The notes under the pieces were generated by a model. That model did not search any database and was not told the DNA's origin. It was given only the letters and a program-made list of their open reading frames with translations. Below are positions 25,730-38,545 of a DNA stretch of 64,000 nucleotides, piece by piece. The DNA is taken from contig NC_060887.1 of assembly GCF_014805685.1 (NCBI RefSeq), positions 35,567,463-35,631,462 on the forward strand, given 5' to 3'. Numbering within the stretch: the stretch's first letter is position 1; the number at the start of each line of letters is the position of its first letter. The DNA is from Silurus meridionalis. Taxonomy: Eukaryota > Chordata > Actinopteri > Siluriformes > Siluridae. A program made the translations under genes and the position numbers.

Positions 25730-26318
25730 TCATCATTTTGACCCCACGGGATGAGATCTTGCGTGGAGCCCCAGATCGAGGGAGATTATCAGTGGTCTTG
25801 TATGTCTTCCATTTTCTAATAATTGCACCCACAGTTAATTTCTTCACACCAAGCTGCTTACCTATTGCAGATTCAGTCTTCCCAGCCTGGTGCAGGTCTA
25901 CAATTTTGTTTTGGTTTCCTTTGACAGCTCTTTGTTCTTGGCCACAGTGGAGTTTGGAGTCTGACTATTTGAGGTTGTGGACAGGTGTCTTTTATACTGA
26001 TAACGAGTTTAAACAGGTGCCATTAATACAGGTAACAAGTGGAGGACAAAGGAGCCTCTTAAAGAAGAAGTAACAGGTCTGTGAGAGCCAGAAATCTTGC
26101 TTTTTTTGTAAGGGACCAAATACTTATTTTCCACCATAATTTGCAAATAAATTCTTTAAAAATCTGACAATGTGATTTTATGGATTTTTTTTTCTCATTT
26201 TGTCTCTCATATTGGAAGTGTACCTATGATGAAAATGTCAGGCCTCTCTCATCTTTTTAAGTGGGAAGTGGGAGAACTTGCACAATTGGTGGCTGACAAA
26301 ATACTTTTTTGCCCCACT
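25730..26318 (-). mobile_element. Tc1-like transposon, N-terminal half and terminal inverted repeat
   Basis: The outer end at 26285-26318 contains ATACTTTTTTGCCCCACTAT, a well-known fish Tc1 terminus. On the minus strand the start of the transposase DNA-binding region reads [15 protein letters not shown], then [10 protein letters not shown]. The catalytic domain is absent because RTE-like copy 3 begins at about 25729. The leader has a TATAAAAG-like promoter motif (CTTTTATACTG on the plus strand near 25990). Confidence 0.8.
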
Positions 26319-26322
26319 ATAT

Positions 26323-26359
<37 letters not shown>

Positions 26360-27256
26360 TATATGCACTATTAGAACTTAGAGGGGTAAAGTACTGTATA
26401 TTTTGTAGATAATGGTGGCAGATGACGTACCTGTGGTCAAATAAAAAGTTGGGGATGATTCCTTTAACAAGCAATGCATAAATATTACATGTTTTTTTGC
26501 GGTTCCTGCATGCATCATTGTACACAACCAAGTCTAACGTGACAAATTTGACTTGTAACTTGCTAAACCCTTCCTGCTTGGCCGAGTCAGAAATTAACTA
26601 ATATAAGCACCTGTTTATTCTAATAATGTAAAGAGACCGATTCCCAATGATCCTAACTCAGCCAGAGATGCATCAGCGTGTTGTAGAAAAAGACACCACC
26701 TCTGGAGTTATTTTGTTCAAAGTGGACCCAGTAATAAACTGAGAAGTGCAGAAAGAGCTGCAGTAACAGCTAGGAGGAAAGCAATTTAGCTACAACTACA
26801 GTTATTCAACATCCTTCTATAGAGTAAGTCAGTGAGGAGGCGTGATTTTCTTTTCTTTAAAAAAGCCACAGAAGGTAAAGTATGACCTCAGTGTCACAAA
26901 AGATTTTCCAGTAGTTTGTCTTTCAAATCTTTCTTACTAACATATATGGTATAGCAATATTGTATGAGTATCTATAGACAGCTGTGTGCATTTTCATCTT
27001 TGAAGAAAGCTGTTCCAGGCAAAACAACTAAACCAACTTTATTTGCTGTGTTAAGTTTTTATTTAGATTTATTACTCAAATAGTTCAAATAGAGTTAGAT
27101 TTACCATTTTTGTCTCAAATTAGAAGTCAATTTCATAAAATAGAAATTAATAATCAACAAAGCATCAAATCAATCAAGCCAAAATAAATGGCACTGTATC
27201 TAGTGTCTGCGTGGTCTAAAGAAATGTGCAATGAGTGTGATATGTTTACATTCAAT
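26319..27256. other. No supported feature apart from a short (TA)n-(CA)n
   Basis: A TA/CA compound microsatellite lies at about 26322-26364. The rest is unique AT-rich DNA with no gene or named repeat recognised. Confidence 0.6.
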
Positions 27257-27487
27257 TACACAATATGACAAAGTATGTGGACATCTGACCATCGCACATA
27301 TCTGGTATGCTTCAGCAATACAATCTCACTACAATTTTCTATTCACTGTCCAAAACACTGCCAGCATGAAAAAAAGGAAAGTTTCCCTTAAAGAGTGGAA
27401 CTATTTGTACCATCAAAGTTGGAACTGAGTGCATCAAGCACAATAGTGTTCAAGTCAGATGTCCACAATCTTTTGGCTGCATGGTGT
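27257..27487. mobile_element. 231-bp MITE related to the Tc1/mariner ACTATATGGACAAAAG family
   Basis: The left end TACACAATATGACAAAGTAT and the reverse complement of the right end (ACACCATGCAGCCAAAAGAT) are imperfect inverted repeats. Both are followed by a shared GTGGACATCTGAC. A longer member of the family is at 53412-53892. No coding region is present. Confidence 0.7.
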
Positions 27488-27589
27488 TTGTGTTAACACT
27501 AATTAGTGTTAATTAAATGTTTATTGTTCTGGCTTTTTTTTGCAGTAGTAGTTTTCAAGTTTTCCCACTGACAAAGAACGGAGAGATCT

Positions 27590-28683
27590 GTTATTTTCAT
27601 TGCAGGTACATCTTAACTGTGAGACAGAATCTTAAAAAAAAAATTCCAGAAAATCACATTGTATGATTTTTAAATAATTAATTTCCATTTTATTGCATTG
27701 AAAAAAGTAATTGATCAACTACCAACCTGCAAGAATTCTGTCTCTCACAGACCTGTTAGTTTGTCTTTAAAAATCCCTCCTATCCTCCAATCATTACCTG
27801 TTTTAATTGTACCAGTTTGAACTCGTTACCTGTATAAAAGACACCTGTCCACACACACTTAATCAATCAGACTCAAACCTTTCCACTATGGGCAAGACCA
27901 AAGAGCTGTCTAAGGTCACTAGGGACAAAATTGTAGACCTGGACAAGGCTGGGATGGGCTACAGGACAATAGGCAAACAGCTTGGTGAGAAGGCAACAAC
28001 TGTTGGCGCAATTATTAGAAAATGGAAGAAATTCAAGATGACTGTCAATCTCCCTCGGACTGGCTCCATACAAGATCTCGCCTCGTGGAGTATAAATGAT
28101 CCTAAGAAAGGTGAGGGTTTAGCCTAGAACTACAAAGAAGGACCTGGTCAATGACCTGAAGAGAGCTGGGACCACAGTCTCAACGGTTACCATTAGTAAC
28201 ACACTACACAGTCATGGATTAAAATCCTGCAGCGTGTGCAAGGTCCCCCTGATCAAGCCAGCAAATGTCCAGGCCTGTCTGAAGTTTGCCAGAGACCATC
28301 TGGATGATCCAGAGGAGGCATAGGAAAGGGTCATGTGGTCAGATGTGACCAAAATATAACTTTTCGGTTCCAAAAAAACCTCCACTCGTCCTGTTTGGAG
28401 GAAAAAGAAGGATGAGTACAATCCCAAGAAAACCATCCCAACCGTGAAGCATGGGGGGTGGAAACATCATGCTTTGGGGTGCTTTTCTGCAAAGGGGACA
28501 GGACGACTGCACCGTATTGAGGGGAAGATGGATGGGGCCATGTATCATGAGATTTTGGTTCATTGAAGATGGGTCGTGGCTGGGTCTTCCAACATGACAA
28601 TGAGACTAAACACACAGCCAGAGTAACTAAGGAGTGGCTCCAAAAGAAGCATTTTAAGGTCCTGGAGTGGCCTAGCCACTCCA
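27590..28683 (+). mobile_element. Degenerate Tc1-like transposon with broken transposase
   Basis: The transposase begins at about 27888 ([18 protein letters not shown]) and shows the helix-turn-helix region up to VNLPRTGS, then loses frame. Downstream pieces in other frames correspond to the catalytic domain. CATGTGGTCAGATGTGACC is the WSD motif with Glu changed, CATGACAATGAGACTAAAC is the second Asp region, and the element breaks off at CTGGAGTGGCCTAGCCAC. The third catalytic residue and the right terminal repeat are missing; a (GATT)(GATA) microsatellite starts there. A TATAAAAG box near 27834 lies upstream of the start codon. Not functional. Confidence 0.8.
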
Positions 28684-28700
28684 TGATTGATTGATTGATT

Positions 28701-28796
<96 letters not shown>
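28684..28796. repeat. (GATT)n-(GATA)n tetranucleotide array
   Basis: Four GATT units change to about 23 GATA units. Confidence 0.95.
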
Positions 28797-29725
28797 TTTT
28801 AGTATACTGCCCTCTGCTAGTTTTGCTTTAATATCTCCAACTTCATGCAGGATTTTGCTTAAAACAGGGCCAATTTAAGATAGCGCTTCAATAGGTGAAT
28901 TATATAGACCAGAATTTCATGTCTTTGGTATTGCAGCTGATATTATAACATTCATTTATTTTATTTCAGTAGAATATTAATTCTTGTGCACATAACTGTC
29001 TCATTTTTAAGACCCTGGTTTTAAAGATTACATAGAGGAACCATTGTTGTTCAAATATTAGAATCTCTGCCTGTTCTCTTTGTGCAATTCCTATTCATAA
29101 AAGCATTGTTCTAGAAAAAACTAAACACTTGACTCTTTGGTAAGTCAACATATTTAGTAAAATCTTAACTCATACAAAATTACAGTTATTACCCCTCCTT
29201 GGGTTATATCATTTATTTTCTCATGGTTCTCAGAAACTAGAATTTCCTTTCAAAGCAGTTACAGCTATGAAATCAGGAATAACTGCTTCATTTTTAACTT
29301 TCTTTAGTAAACAGAGCTAAACTATTGGCAGTGCTTTAAAACCCTAACTAACTACATTCAGGTGAGCTCACTCAAACACACCACAGCCCAATAAATGTGG
29401 CTCTGCTCACTTTTAATTACCATTCTGCCTCCACCTGACAAATCAGCTATATAGGGTTTGACTTGGCAGTGCTCTCTTACATATCAAGTGGACTGGATGA
29501 TGTCTGCATTTGCTGTGTTAGTTAAATATATATTTTATATGAAAAAAGAGTATTGCAGAGGGGAAAAACTAAGTGTATTATTTTTTTATAGCCGGCAAAA
29601 AGTGCTAAAATGCTCCTTGGCTTCTACAATTTCACCAAAAATATGACTGTAACTCATAATTTGGGCTTTGTTTTTTTTCACAGAAAAACTTGCTTAGCTG
29701 TTTGTGACAACAGTTGTGGAAAATA

Positions 29726-29758
<33 letters not shown>

Positions 29759-29790
29759 TAAAAATCCTTTTTCAGAAAAAAAAACTACAA
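28797..29790. other. No supported feature
   Basis: Unique AT-rich sequence; a poly-T run at 29730-29756. Short open frames show no family resemblance. Confidence 0.6.
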
Positions 29791-29794
29791 TTCA

Positions 29795-31560
29795 AATCAA
29801 ATTTTGTCACATACATGACATAATGTATGACTGTCCAACATTTAAGCATAAAAAGGAATAGAGTTAAGGATAAAAAAATTAAGTAGATAAATAAAAAGTA
29901 TACTATAGATGAAATAGATGAAAATAGATGTATATACATGAATCTAGATGGGGATGAATGAGTATGGCAGAAGTACAAATTAAAGTGATTGTCCTTAAAG
30001 TGTCCATGTACAGTGTGGTGTGATATACTGTGGCACTGTGCTGTTCAAGTCCAGAGTTAAGGTGTCATAACAGTGCAAAAAAAGTTGTGCAGAAATAAGT
30101 GAAGATGGAGAGAGAAGTCCAGTACTGGATCCTGGGTGTTTCCTGGTTTAAACTCCGAATGGTCTGCGGGAAGAAGCTCCTTCTCATTCTCTCTGTGTTC
30201 GCTTTCAAGGAGCAGAAGCGCTTCCCTGAACACAACAGAGAAAAGAGTCCATTGTTGGGATGGCTGAGGTTTTTTACAATCCTCCTGGCCCTGGTCCATC
30301 ACCGCATACTGTAGATGTCCTGCAGTTTGGGAGCTTGTCGTTCAGCTGACTGCACCACTCTCTGGAGGGCTCGCCTGTCGTGCATGGTGCTGTTCCCGAA
30401 CCAGGAAGTGATGCTACCGGTCAGGACGCTCTCAATGTTGCAAGTGTAAAAGCTCCTTAACACCTGAGAGGGTAGTTTAAAGTCCCTTAAGCGTTTTAGA
30501 TGGTACAGATGCTGCTGGGCTTCTTCACCAGGGTGTTGATGTGGCAGGACCAAGACAGGTCCGGTTTGATGTGAACACCTATGTACCGGAAACTGTCCAC
30601 TCTCTTCACTGGGGTCCCGTTGATGTTCAGCAGTTGGTATGACCGCTCCTGCTTCGTGCTAAAGTCCACTATTAACTCCTTAGTCTTGCTGACTTTCAGG
30701 AGAAGATTGTTCTCCTGGCACCATCTCTCCAGGTTTTTAACCTCCTGTTGAAGGCCGTCTCGTCGTTGTTGGAGATCAGGCCCACCACAACAATGTTGTC
30801 AGCAAACTTGTTGATGTTGGTGTAGTTGGAAGTGCACACACAGTCATATGTGTACAGTGAGTACAGAAGGGGGTTTAGAACACAACCCTGGGGAGCTCTA
30901 GTGCTGAGGGTGAGGGTGGATGAGGTGGTTTTTTTTCCACCCGTACAGCTTGTGGTTTGTCTGTCAGGACGTTGGAGATCCATTGACACAGCTGCAGGTC
31001 CTAGGACCTCCAACTTAGAGGTGAGCGTGGAGGGAATTATGGTGTTAAATGCTGAATTGTAGTCCATAAACAGCATTTTTTGCATAATTCCCTTTTCTGT
31101 AGTCCAGGTGGCTCATCATAGTGTGGAGAAGATGAGCAATGGCGTCCACAGTAGAGTGGTTCTGGCGGTATGTGAACTGTAGAGGATACAGTGTGTCTGG
31201 TAGTGATGCAGTGATTAAGTCTCTGACCAGTTTTTCACAGCACTTCATCATTACTGAGGTCAAGGCTACAGGGTGGTAGTCGTTGAGGCAAGTGGGCTGG
31301 GGTTTCTTCAGGACAGGAACAATAGTGGACTGTTTGAAGCATAAGGGGACAACAGTCTGTTCCAGGGAGAGGTTGAATATTTCAGTGAACACCGGTGCTA
31401 GTTGGTCAGCGCAGGATTTTAGAACCCGACCTGTGACGCCCTCTGGTCCTGCTGCCTTCCTGGTATTCACTCTTCTGAATGCCATCCTCAAGTCATACTC
31501 GAGATGGTGAATGTGTACCTCTCTGGCTCTCTCAGCGAATAAAATTCAGGAATATTAGCT
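29795..31560 (-). mobile_element. L2-type LINE, 5'-truncated, degenerate
   Basis: Minus-strand fragments in order: TRKAAGPEGVTGRVLKSCAD (31045-31491), with VPVLKKPQP and LDPL-like TLYPLQFTYRQNHS. Next come FMDYNSAFNTIIPS with the catalytic Asp (30696-31085) and STRAPQGCVLNPLLYSLYT. NKFADNIVVV follows, where the second Asp of the FADD motif has become Asn. The C-terminal part is SFYTCNIESVLTGSITSWFG (30299-30553). The 3' end near 29795 has CAAATTTTGTCACATACATG, related to the L2 tails at 24918 and 46551. Several frameshifts make it inactive. Confidence 0.85.
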
Positions 31561-31654
31561 GGAATGGTATTCATCAGAGGCTCCAATTCTTTTCCATCAT
31601 AAAACCTTTAAAATGATACTAAACAGTCTCTAGGGTTTTTTTTTTTTTTTTTTT

Positions 31655-33103
31655 TACATATAATGGCTTCTTCTTCTTCTTCTTCTTCGGCTGCTCCCAT
31701 TAGGGGTCGCCACAGCGGATCATCCGTCTCCATACCACCCTGTCCTCTACATCTGCCTCTTTACACCAACTACCTGCATGTCTTCCTCACCACATCCATG
31801 AACCTCCTTTTGGCCTTCCTCTTTCCTCCTACCTGGTGGCTCCATCCTCAGCATTCTTCTACCAATATAATTTATGTCCCTCCTCTGCACATGTCCAAAC
31901 CATCTCAATCTCGCCTCCTCACCTTGTCACCAAAACATCCTACATGCGCTGTCCCTCTAATAAACTCATTTCTAATCTTATCCATCCTCGTCACTCCCAA
32001 CGAAAACCTCAACATCTTTAGCTCTGCTACCTCCAGCTCCACCTCCTGTCTTTTACTCAATGCCACTGTCTCTAAACCATACAACATCGCAGGTCTCACC
32101 ACAGTCCTATAAACTTTCCCTTTCAATTTTGCAGATACCCTACTATCACAAATCACTCCTGTCACTCTTCTCCACCCACTCCACCCTGCCTGCACTCTTT
32201 TCTTCACTTCTAACACACTCTCCATTACTTTGCACTGTTGAACCCAGGTACCTGAATTCCTCCACCTTCTGAAGCTCTTCTCCTGCAACCGCACCACTCC
32301 ACTGCCCTCCCTCTCATTCACACACATGTACTCTGTCTTACTCCTACTGAGTTTCATTCCCTTCTCCAGTGCATATCTCCACCTCTCCAGGCTCTTCTCA
32401 ACCTGCTCCCTACTCTCACAACAAATCACAATATCATCCGCAAACATCATAGTCCAGGGAGACTCCTGTCTGACCTCGTCCGTCAACCTGTCCATCACCA
32501 CTGCAAACAGGAAAGGGCTCAGGGCCGATCCTTGATGCAGTCCAACCTTCACTCTAAACCAGTCTGTCGTACCTGCTGCACACTTCACTGCCGTCACACT
32601 GTCCTCATACATGTCCTGCACCACCCTTACATACTTCTCCGACACACCTGACTTCCTCATACAGTACCACAACTCCTCTCTTGGCACCCTGTCGACGCCT
32701 TCTAAATCCACAAATACACAATGCAATTCCTTCTGTCCTTCTCTATACTTCTCCATCAACATTCTCAAAGCAAATATGGCATCTGTGGTGCTCTTCCTCG
32801 GCATGAAACCATACTGTTGCTCACAGATGGTCACCTCTTCTCTCAGCCTGGCTTCCACTACTCTTTCCCATAACTTCATGGTGTGACTGATCAACTTAAT
32901 TCCCCTGTAGTTACTGCAGGTCTGCACATCTCCTTTATGCTTAAAGATCGGTACCAGCACACTTTTCTCCATTCCTCAGGCATCTTCTCACCTTCCAAAA
33001 TCCTGTTAAACAATCTGGTCAAAACCCCACTGCCATCTCTCCTAAACATCTCCACGCTTCCACCGGTATGTCATCTGGTCCAACCGACTTTCCACTCTTC
33101 ATC
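31655..33103 (-). mobile_element. RTE-like LINE copy 2, 5'-truncated, with intact 3' tail
   Basis: A 355-residue minus-strand frame (31905-32972) spans the reverse transcriptase: [48 protein letters not shown] and MMFADDIVICCES with the Asp pair. The first catalytic motif is damaged: FVDLEGVDRVP lacks the usual residues because of a small deletion near 32700. The 3' tail at 31664-31720 has GGGGTCGCCACAGCGGATCA preceded by (TTC)n, so the element's real 3' terminus is a simple GAA/AAG-type repeat. The 5' end stops at about 33103, where Tc1 sequence begins. Confidence 0.88.
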
Positions 33104-34677
33104 CACATTTCAGGCTTCAAACATAAAGATATGAAACTGTAATTTTTGTGAAGAATCAACAACAAGTGGGACACAATCATGAAGTGGAACGAAATTTATT
33201 GGATATTTCAAACTTTTTAACAAATAAAAAACTGAAAAATTGGGCATGCAAAATTATTCAGCCCCTTTACTTTCAGTGCAGCAAACTCTCTCCAGAAGTT
33301 CAGTGAGGATCTCTGAATGATCCAATGTTGACCTAAATGACTAATGATGATAAATAGAATCCACCTGTGTGTAATCAAGTCTCCGTATAAATGCACCTGC
33401 ACTGTGATAGTCTCAGAGGTCCGTTTAAAGCGCAGAGAGCATCATGAAGAACAAGGAACACACCAGGCAGGTCCGAGATACTGTTGTGGAGAAGTTTAAA
33501 GCGGATTTGGATACAAAAGATTTCCCAAGCTTTAAACATCCCAAGGAGCACTGTGCAAGCGATAATATTGAAAGGGAAGGAGTATCAGACCACTGCAAAT
33601 CTAACAAGACCTGGCTGTCCCTCTAAACTTTCAGCTCATACAAGGATAAGACTGATCAGAGATGCAGCCAAGAGGCCCATGATCACTCTGGATGAACTGC
33701 AGAGATCTACAGCTGAGGTGGGAGACTCTGTCCATAGGACAACAATCAGTCGTATACTGCACAAATCTGGCCTTTATGGAAGAGTGGCAAGAAGAAAGCC
33801 ATTTCTTAAAGATATCCATAAAAAGTGTCGTTTAAAGTTTGCCACAAGCCACCTGGGAGACACACCAAACATGTGGAAGAAGGTGCTCTGGTCAGATGAA
33901 ACCAAAATCGAACTTTTTGGCAACAATGCAAAACGTTATGTTTGGCATAAAAGCAACACAGCTCATCACCCTGAACACACCATCCCCACTGTCAAACATG
34001 GTGGTGGCAGCATTATGGTTTGGGCCTGCTTTTCTTCAGCAGGGACAGGGAAGATGGTTAAAATTGATGGGAAGATGGATGGAGCCAAATACAGGACCAT
34101 TCTGGAAGAAAACCTGATGGAGTCTGCAAAAGACCTGAGACTGGGACGGAGATTTGTCTTCCAACAAGACAATGATCCAAAACATAAAGCAAAATCTACA
34201 ATGGAATGGTTAACAAATAAACATATCCAGGTGTTAGAATGGCCAAGTCAAAGTCCAGACCTGAATCCAATCGAGAATCTGTGGAAAGAACTGAAAACTG
34301 CTGTTCACAAATGCTCTCCATTCAACCTCACTGAGCTCGAGCTGTTTTGCAAGGAGGAATGGGCAAAATTTCAGTCTCGATGTGCAAAACTGATAGAGAC
34401 ATACCCCAAGCGACTTACAGCTGTAATCGCAGCAAAAGGTGGCGCTACAAAGTAATAACTTAAGGGGGCTGAATAATTTTGCATGCCCAATTTTTCAATT
34501 TTTATTTATTGAAAAAGTTTGAAATATCCAATAAATTTCGTTCCACTTCATGATTGTGTCCCACTTGTTGTTGATTCTTCACAAAAAATTACAGTTTTAT
34601 ATCTTTATGTTTGAAGCCTGAAATGTGGCAAAAGGTTGCAAAGTTCAAGGGGGCCGAATACTTTCGCAAGGCACTGT
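33104..34677 (+). mobile_element. Tc1-like transposon, nearly complete
   Basis: The right terminal inverted repeat runs to CACTGTA at 34672-34678, with a TA typical of Tc1 targets. The left repeat (33104-33300) mirrors the inner part of the right one (GAATCAACAACAAGTGGGAC on the left, its complement at 34560) but lacks about 60 outer bases. They are replaced by RTE-like copy 2. A TATA-like GTATAAATGC at about 33385 precedes the transposase. This is the youngest-looking DNA transposon in the window. Confidence 0.92.
33444..34455 (+). pseudogene. Tc1 transposase with one frameshift
   Basis: This is a DD34E transposase, which binds the terminal repeats and moves the element by cut and paste at TA sites. 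The start codon at 33444 opens the N-terminal helix-turn-helix (TRQVRDTVVEKFKADL). Near 33515 the frame shifts by one base in an A run, and the remaining 323 residues are open from 33484 in the second frame. There the first Asp is in VLWSDETK (codon at 33895), the second in QQDNDPKH (codon at 34168), and the Glu 35 residues later in PDLNPIENLW. The stop is TAA at 34453-34455. All three catalytic residues survive, so only the A-run deletion clearly disables the protein. Confidence 0.9.
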
Positions 34678-34679
34678 AT

Positions 34680-35235
34680 CAAATCTGTGGTTACGTTGCC
34701 ACCAATGAATGAGATGATCAGACAACAATTTGGCTAGTTTAATGTTGCTAGCCAAGGGGAGGTAGAACTAAGCTAGTTTTGCTGCTACAGTGCCATGTAA
34801 AGTGTGTTAGCTGTCCTACTGCTTTGCTTATATCCTGTTTGCCTAACTGAGAACAAGACATTTACACACCCTGATTTTTTGCTTCAGCATGAGATGTTGG
34901 TGTTTCACTTCCTTTACTAGTAAGACATTGCTGTATATTTATTTCGCCCTCATGCTAACTTAATCCAAGAGAGAGAATGAACCCTTAAGCACCCAGGCAG
35001 GTTATACACTTATAATTTGCGCTCCATGTGCAAGTGGATTTTCTCTGGGTCCCCAGTGTCCTCTAAAAACAAATATTGGTAAATTGCTAAATTACTCATA
35101 GGTGTGAATGTGTTCATATGGTTGCCTTGCTATGGATTGAGATCCCATCCTGGATATCCTCCTTCATTATCCCTGAATTTTAAAGACTGGCTATGGATCT
35201 GCTAATCAAAAGATCATTTGACAAATTAATGATCA
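34680..35235. other. No supported feature
   Basis: Unique sequence between the Tc1 element and the L2 fragment; no gene, promoter or named repeat seen. Confidence 0.55.
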
Positions 35236-35993
35236 ATATGTGAATGAAAAAATCAACAAAATGGCATCTGAAACACAAGTAATGTGTCTCGTTCCTTTCG
35301 ATTTATTCTCTACAACATCCAAAGTATTCAATCATTTCTGTCCATACAGGCTGCCCAGGTGCTTGTTCAGTTTCTTGTCATTTCAAGACTGGACTACTGC
35401 AACTCTCTGCTGGCAGGTCTTCCTCTGAACTCTATTCATCCACTGCAAATGATCCAAAACGCAGCTGCACGACTTGTGTTCAATCTGCCCAAGTTCTCCC
35501 ACACCACCCCACTGCTGCGCTCCCTTCACTGGCTTCCAGTAGCTGCACTGATCAGATTTAAAACACTGATGCTTGCCTACAAGGCCAAAAATGGACCAGC
35601 ACCATTTTACCTCAGTGACCTCATCACATCTCGCACTGCACCACGCTGTCTGAGATCCTCCAGCACTGCTCAACTGGTACCACCTTCTCTCAGAATGAGA
35701 GGTAAGTACACTTCAAGGCTCTTCTCTGTTCTGACACCGAGGTGGTGTAATGAACTTCCCCTAGATGTCTGTACAGCAGACATTCATACGATTGAAGACT
35801 TACCTCTTCCTGAAACACTTAAATTAACACTTTCCAAGTTTGTTTTGTAGAATTCAAGAGTTATATTTATATTAAGTTTGTAATCTTGTGTACCAGTGTA
35901 GATTTATTCATTGCTAGAGACTCAAAGCACTTTTGTACGTTGCTCTGGATAAGGGCTTCTGCTATATGCCTAAATGTAAATGTAAATGTAAGT
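35236..35993 (+). mobile_element. L2-type LINE 3' end with C-terminal reverse transcriptase region
   Basis: A 188-residue open frame (35284-35850) carries the L2 C-terminal signature: ISRLDYCNSLLAGLP, LQMIQNAAARLVFN, LLRSLHWLPVAALIRFKTL, and PRWCNELPLDV. The catalytic motifs lie upstream and are missing. The 3' untranslated part ends with TGCTCTGGATAAGGGCTTCT and a (TAAATG)n tail at 35972-35992, the usual L2 terminus. It is a 5'-truncated insertion with an unusually well-kept frame. Confidence 0.88.
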
Positions 35994-35999
35994 ACTTTA

Positions 36000-36508
36000 A
36001 GAAGTGTTTGGTAATAATTTGTAACTTATTCAGGTTTTTTACCAGGAGAAACTCACCTAACTAGTATATTCCTTCATTTACTACGTGGCATAAGGATTTT
36101 CGGTCCAATGTTATGCTTGGAGTTTCTTTACATCTTTCTGTTCCTGTCATTTTCTTCCTTTTTTAGGAGACAATGTAGTAGGGTTTAAAAAACATATTAA
36201 CCATGTTGCAAAACTAATCATTTTTTGATAAATGTTTACATATGTAAAGAACAGTACATACCATAACAGTATGGCCTTAAACAATGTTTTCTATATAATG
36301 TATTTCTATGTAACTCCATGGTCTCATAGTTTTACAGAGGTCTGTATATATTATACTCTCTTTTAAGTAAACTTTGGACATTATTTATATGTAAAAGAAA
36401 CTATTTTAAAATGTATAAAATTATCAGTTTTAATGATAATGGGGGAAAAAACAATAATACAAATTGATTGGATTTTTTTTCTAAAGGTGTTCGCATTTAT
36501 TTATTCAT

Positions 36509-36547
<39 letters not shown>

Positions 36548-36832
36548 TAAGATATATTTATTTTTCCACCAGAGCTGCTCACACATTTCTATTTCTAGTC
36601 TTGTGCACTTTAATAACTGTCTGGTTTGGCTCAGCTACAAAAATCAGATATCAAAAGACTACAGAGAACAGTTTGGATTGGTGAAATGATTATTGGTGCG
36701 AACCCTGTTTTGGAACAATACCAGTTTAATTGTATTTTTTAATATATAAAATATGTGCAATATCAATATTTTTTATTTGTTATATCTGCAATTCTGTTTT
36801 AATTTTTGTATTTCTGTGCAATACCAAACTTG

Positions 36833-36902
<70 letters not shown>

Positions 36903-38290
36903 TGTATACCTATTTATTATAAAAATATGTGCAATGCCATTTTTATTTTATTTTTTTATTGTATTTTACTATTCTATTTAATTTAAATAAATTCTTCTTT
37001 TTTTTTTTTTTTAATCTGTGTTGTGGTGAAAGGTTTTTCACCAAAACAAATTCCTTGTACTTGGCAATAAAGCTGTTTATCATTCTACTGAACATAGAGA
37101 TATTTTGTACTGTTTGGAAAATTTAATAAATAATTATTATTTAAAACTGATGATACACACATCACTCCAGCAGTATTTCAGTGAGACCAGTAACTATTAC
37201 CAGGACACTACATTCAGTCTGGAAGCAGATATGGTTTAAATAAATACCAGTCATGATCTTGAGTAATAAAAGCTCTGTGATATAAATGCATGTGTTATGT
37301 GGGGGCACTGCAGGCACTGGGTGGCTTTGAAATGCCAAATGTAAATATGGGGAAGGTCTTCAGGGTGATGAGTGGGAACATGCTTAAAATATCAACCATG
37401 AAACGCCCCTCGAAAGCATCTCGAACAATCCTGCAATTCCTTCTCGCTTTCCGTAGGCGCTAAGATTCTGAAAACTGATTGGCTGATTTAGTGAGTCAAT
37501 TCTTTTGACTCGGTTCGTAACCAAGAGTCGACTCTAAACGGATTGTTATTGTTATTATTTAAACAATCATTAATGTAAAGAAAAAAAGACAGTTCATTAC
37601 TTTAAGAAATGAAGGTCTGTCAATACTAAAAATCCTAAGAACTTTAATCCAAGTGCAGTTTAATCACAAGTGCTTTTTATCGCTTAATCATTTCATTATT
37701 GTGTGTTTCTGAATTAAATTAAATATATTTTTGTGGCCAGGCCTTAGAATCAAAACTCAAATACATTTTTTTGTTGTTGTTCAATTAAAACATTAAATAA
37801 AAATTAATGCAAAAACTAAACAAATAATAATATATATGTGTATATGTGTATATACTTCATTTGCAATATGCAATTAAATATGTACTGATGGTGAAAATAT
37901 TTCTATTCTGGTAACAGTTTCTCAGATCAGAAATGAATTTTCCAAAACTACTTGTTTAACCGCCACATCATTTAGACACAAAAACATTTTGTGTTGCTTT
38001 GATCAAATTGTGAAAGCTTTGGCACATTCATTTAAATGATTGTGTACAAGTGTCTGCTGTTTCCTACATTATCAGTTGTTCATGTTGATCAAAATATGTT
38101 ATACTGGTTTCACCTGAATAGTTTTAACCCCTAAAACATCTCAGCATCAGTTCATTGCAGGAGCCATTGAATGCAAAATGGTTAAACCAGTTGTCATCTA
38201 CAAATACATTTCCTATTAAACCTTCTTTTTTTTTTTTTTTGTAAATGTGACTTGAATTGATGAATTGTTTAGACAACTCATGAATGTCAC
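36000..38290. other. AT-rich intergenic stretch with (ATTT)n and (ATT)n
   Basis: (TTTA)n lies at 36497-36548 and (ATT)n at 36834-36902. A short GC-richer patch at 37390-37545 contains CTGATTGGCTGA (an inverted CCAAT) and the palindrome GAGTCGACTC at 37525-37534. No coding region is found. Confidence 0.6.
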
Positions 38291-38295
38291 TAACT

Positions 38296-38545
38296 ATATT
38301 TCAATTCATTTTTATTTGTATTGCACTTTTATCAATGAACATTGTCTCAAAGCAGCTTTACACAGATAATGCGGTGATAAAAAATGAATAGGATTGTTCT
38401 TTATAAGTGTCAGTTTGTCTCTAATGATCGAGCCGATGGTGATGAGCGAGCCGATGGTGAATGTGGCAAGGAAAAACTCTGCAATAATGAAGGCGAGTGA
38501 ACGGCATCAGACTGACCAATGATCAACTAGTTCTATAAAACAGTT
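38296..38545 (+). repeat. Interspersed fish repeat (TTTTATTTGTATAGCGC family), copy 2
   Basis: Starts CAATTCATTTTTATTTGTAT, contains TCAAAGCAGCTTTACACAGA and GGCAAGGAAAAACTC. A unit CGAGCCGATGGTGA is duplicated in tandem at about 38427-38461. Confidence 0.7.

Noticed and set aside
35284..35850. 188-residue frame as a host gene.
   Set aside because: It matches the C-terminus of L2-type LINEs and ends in their typical tail.
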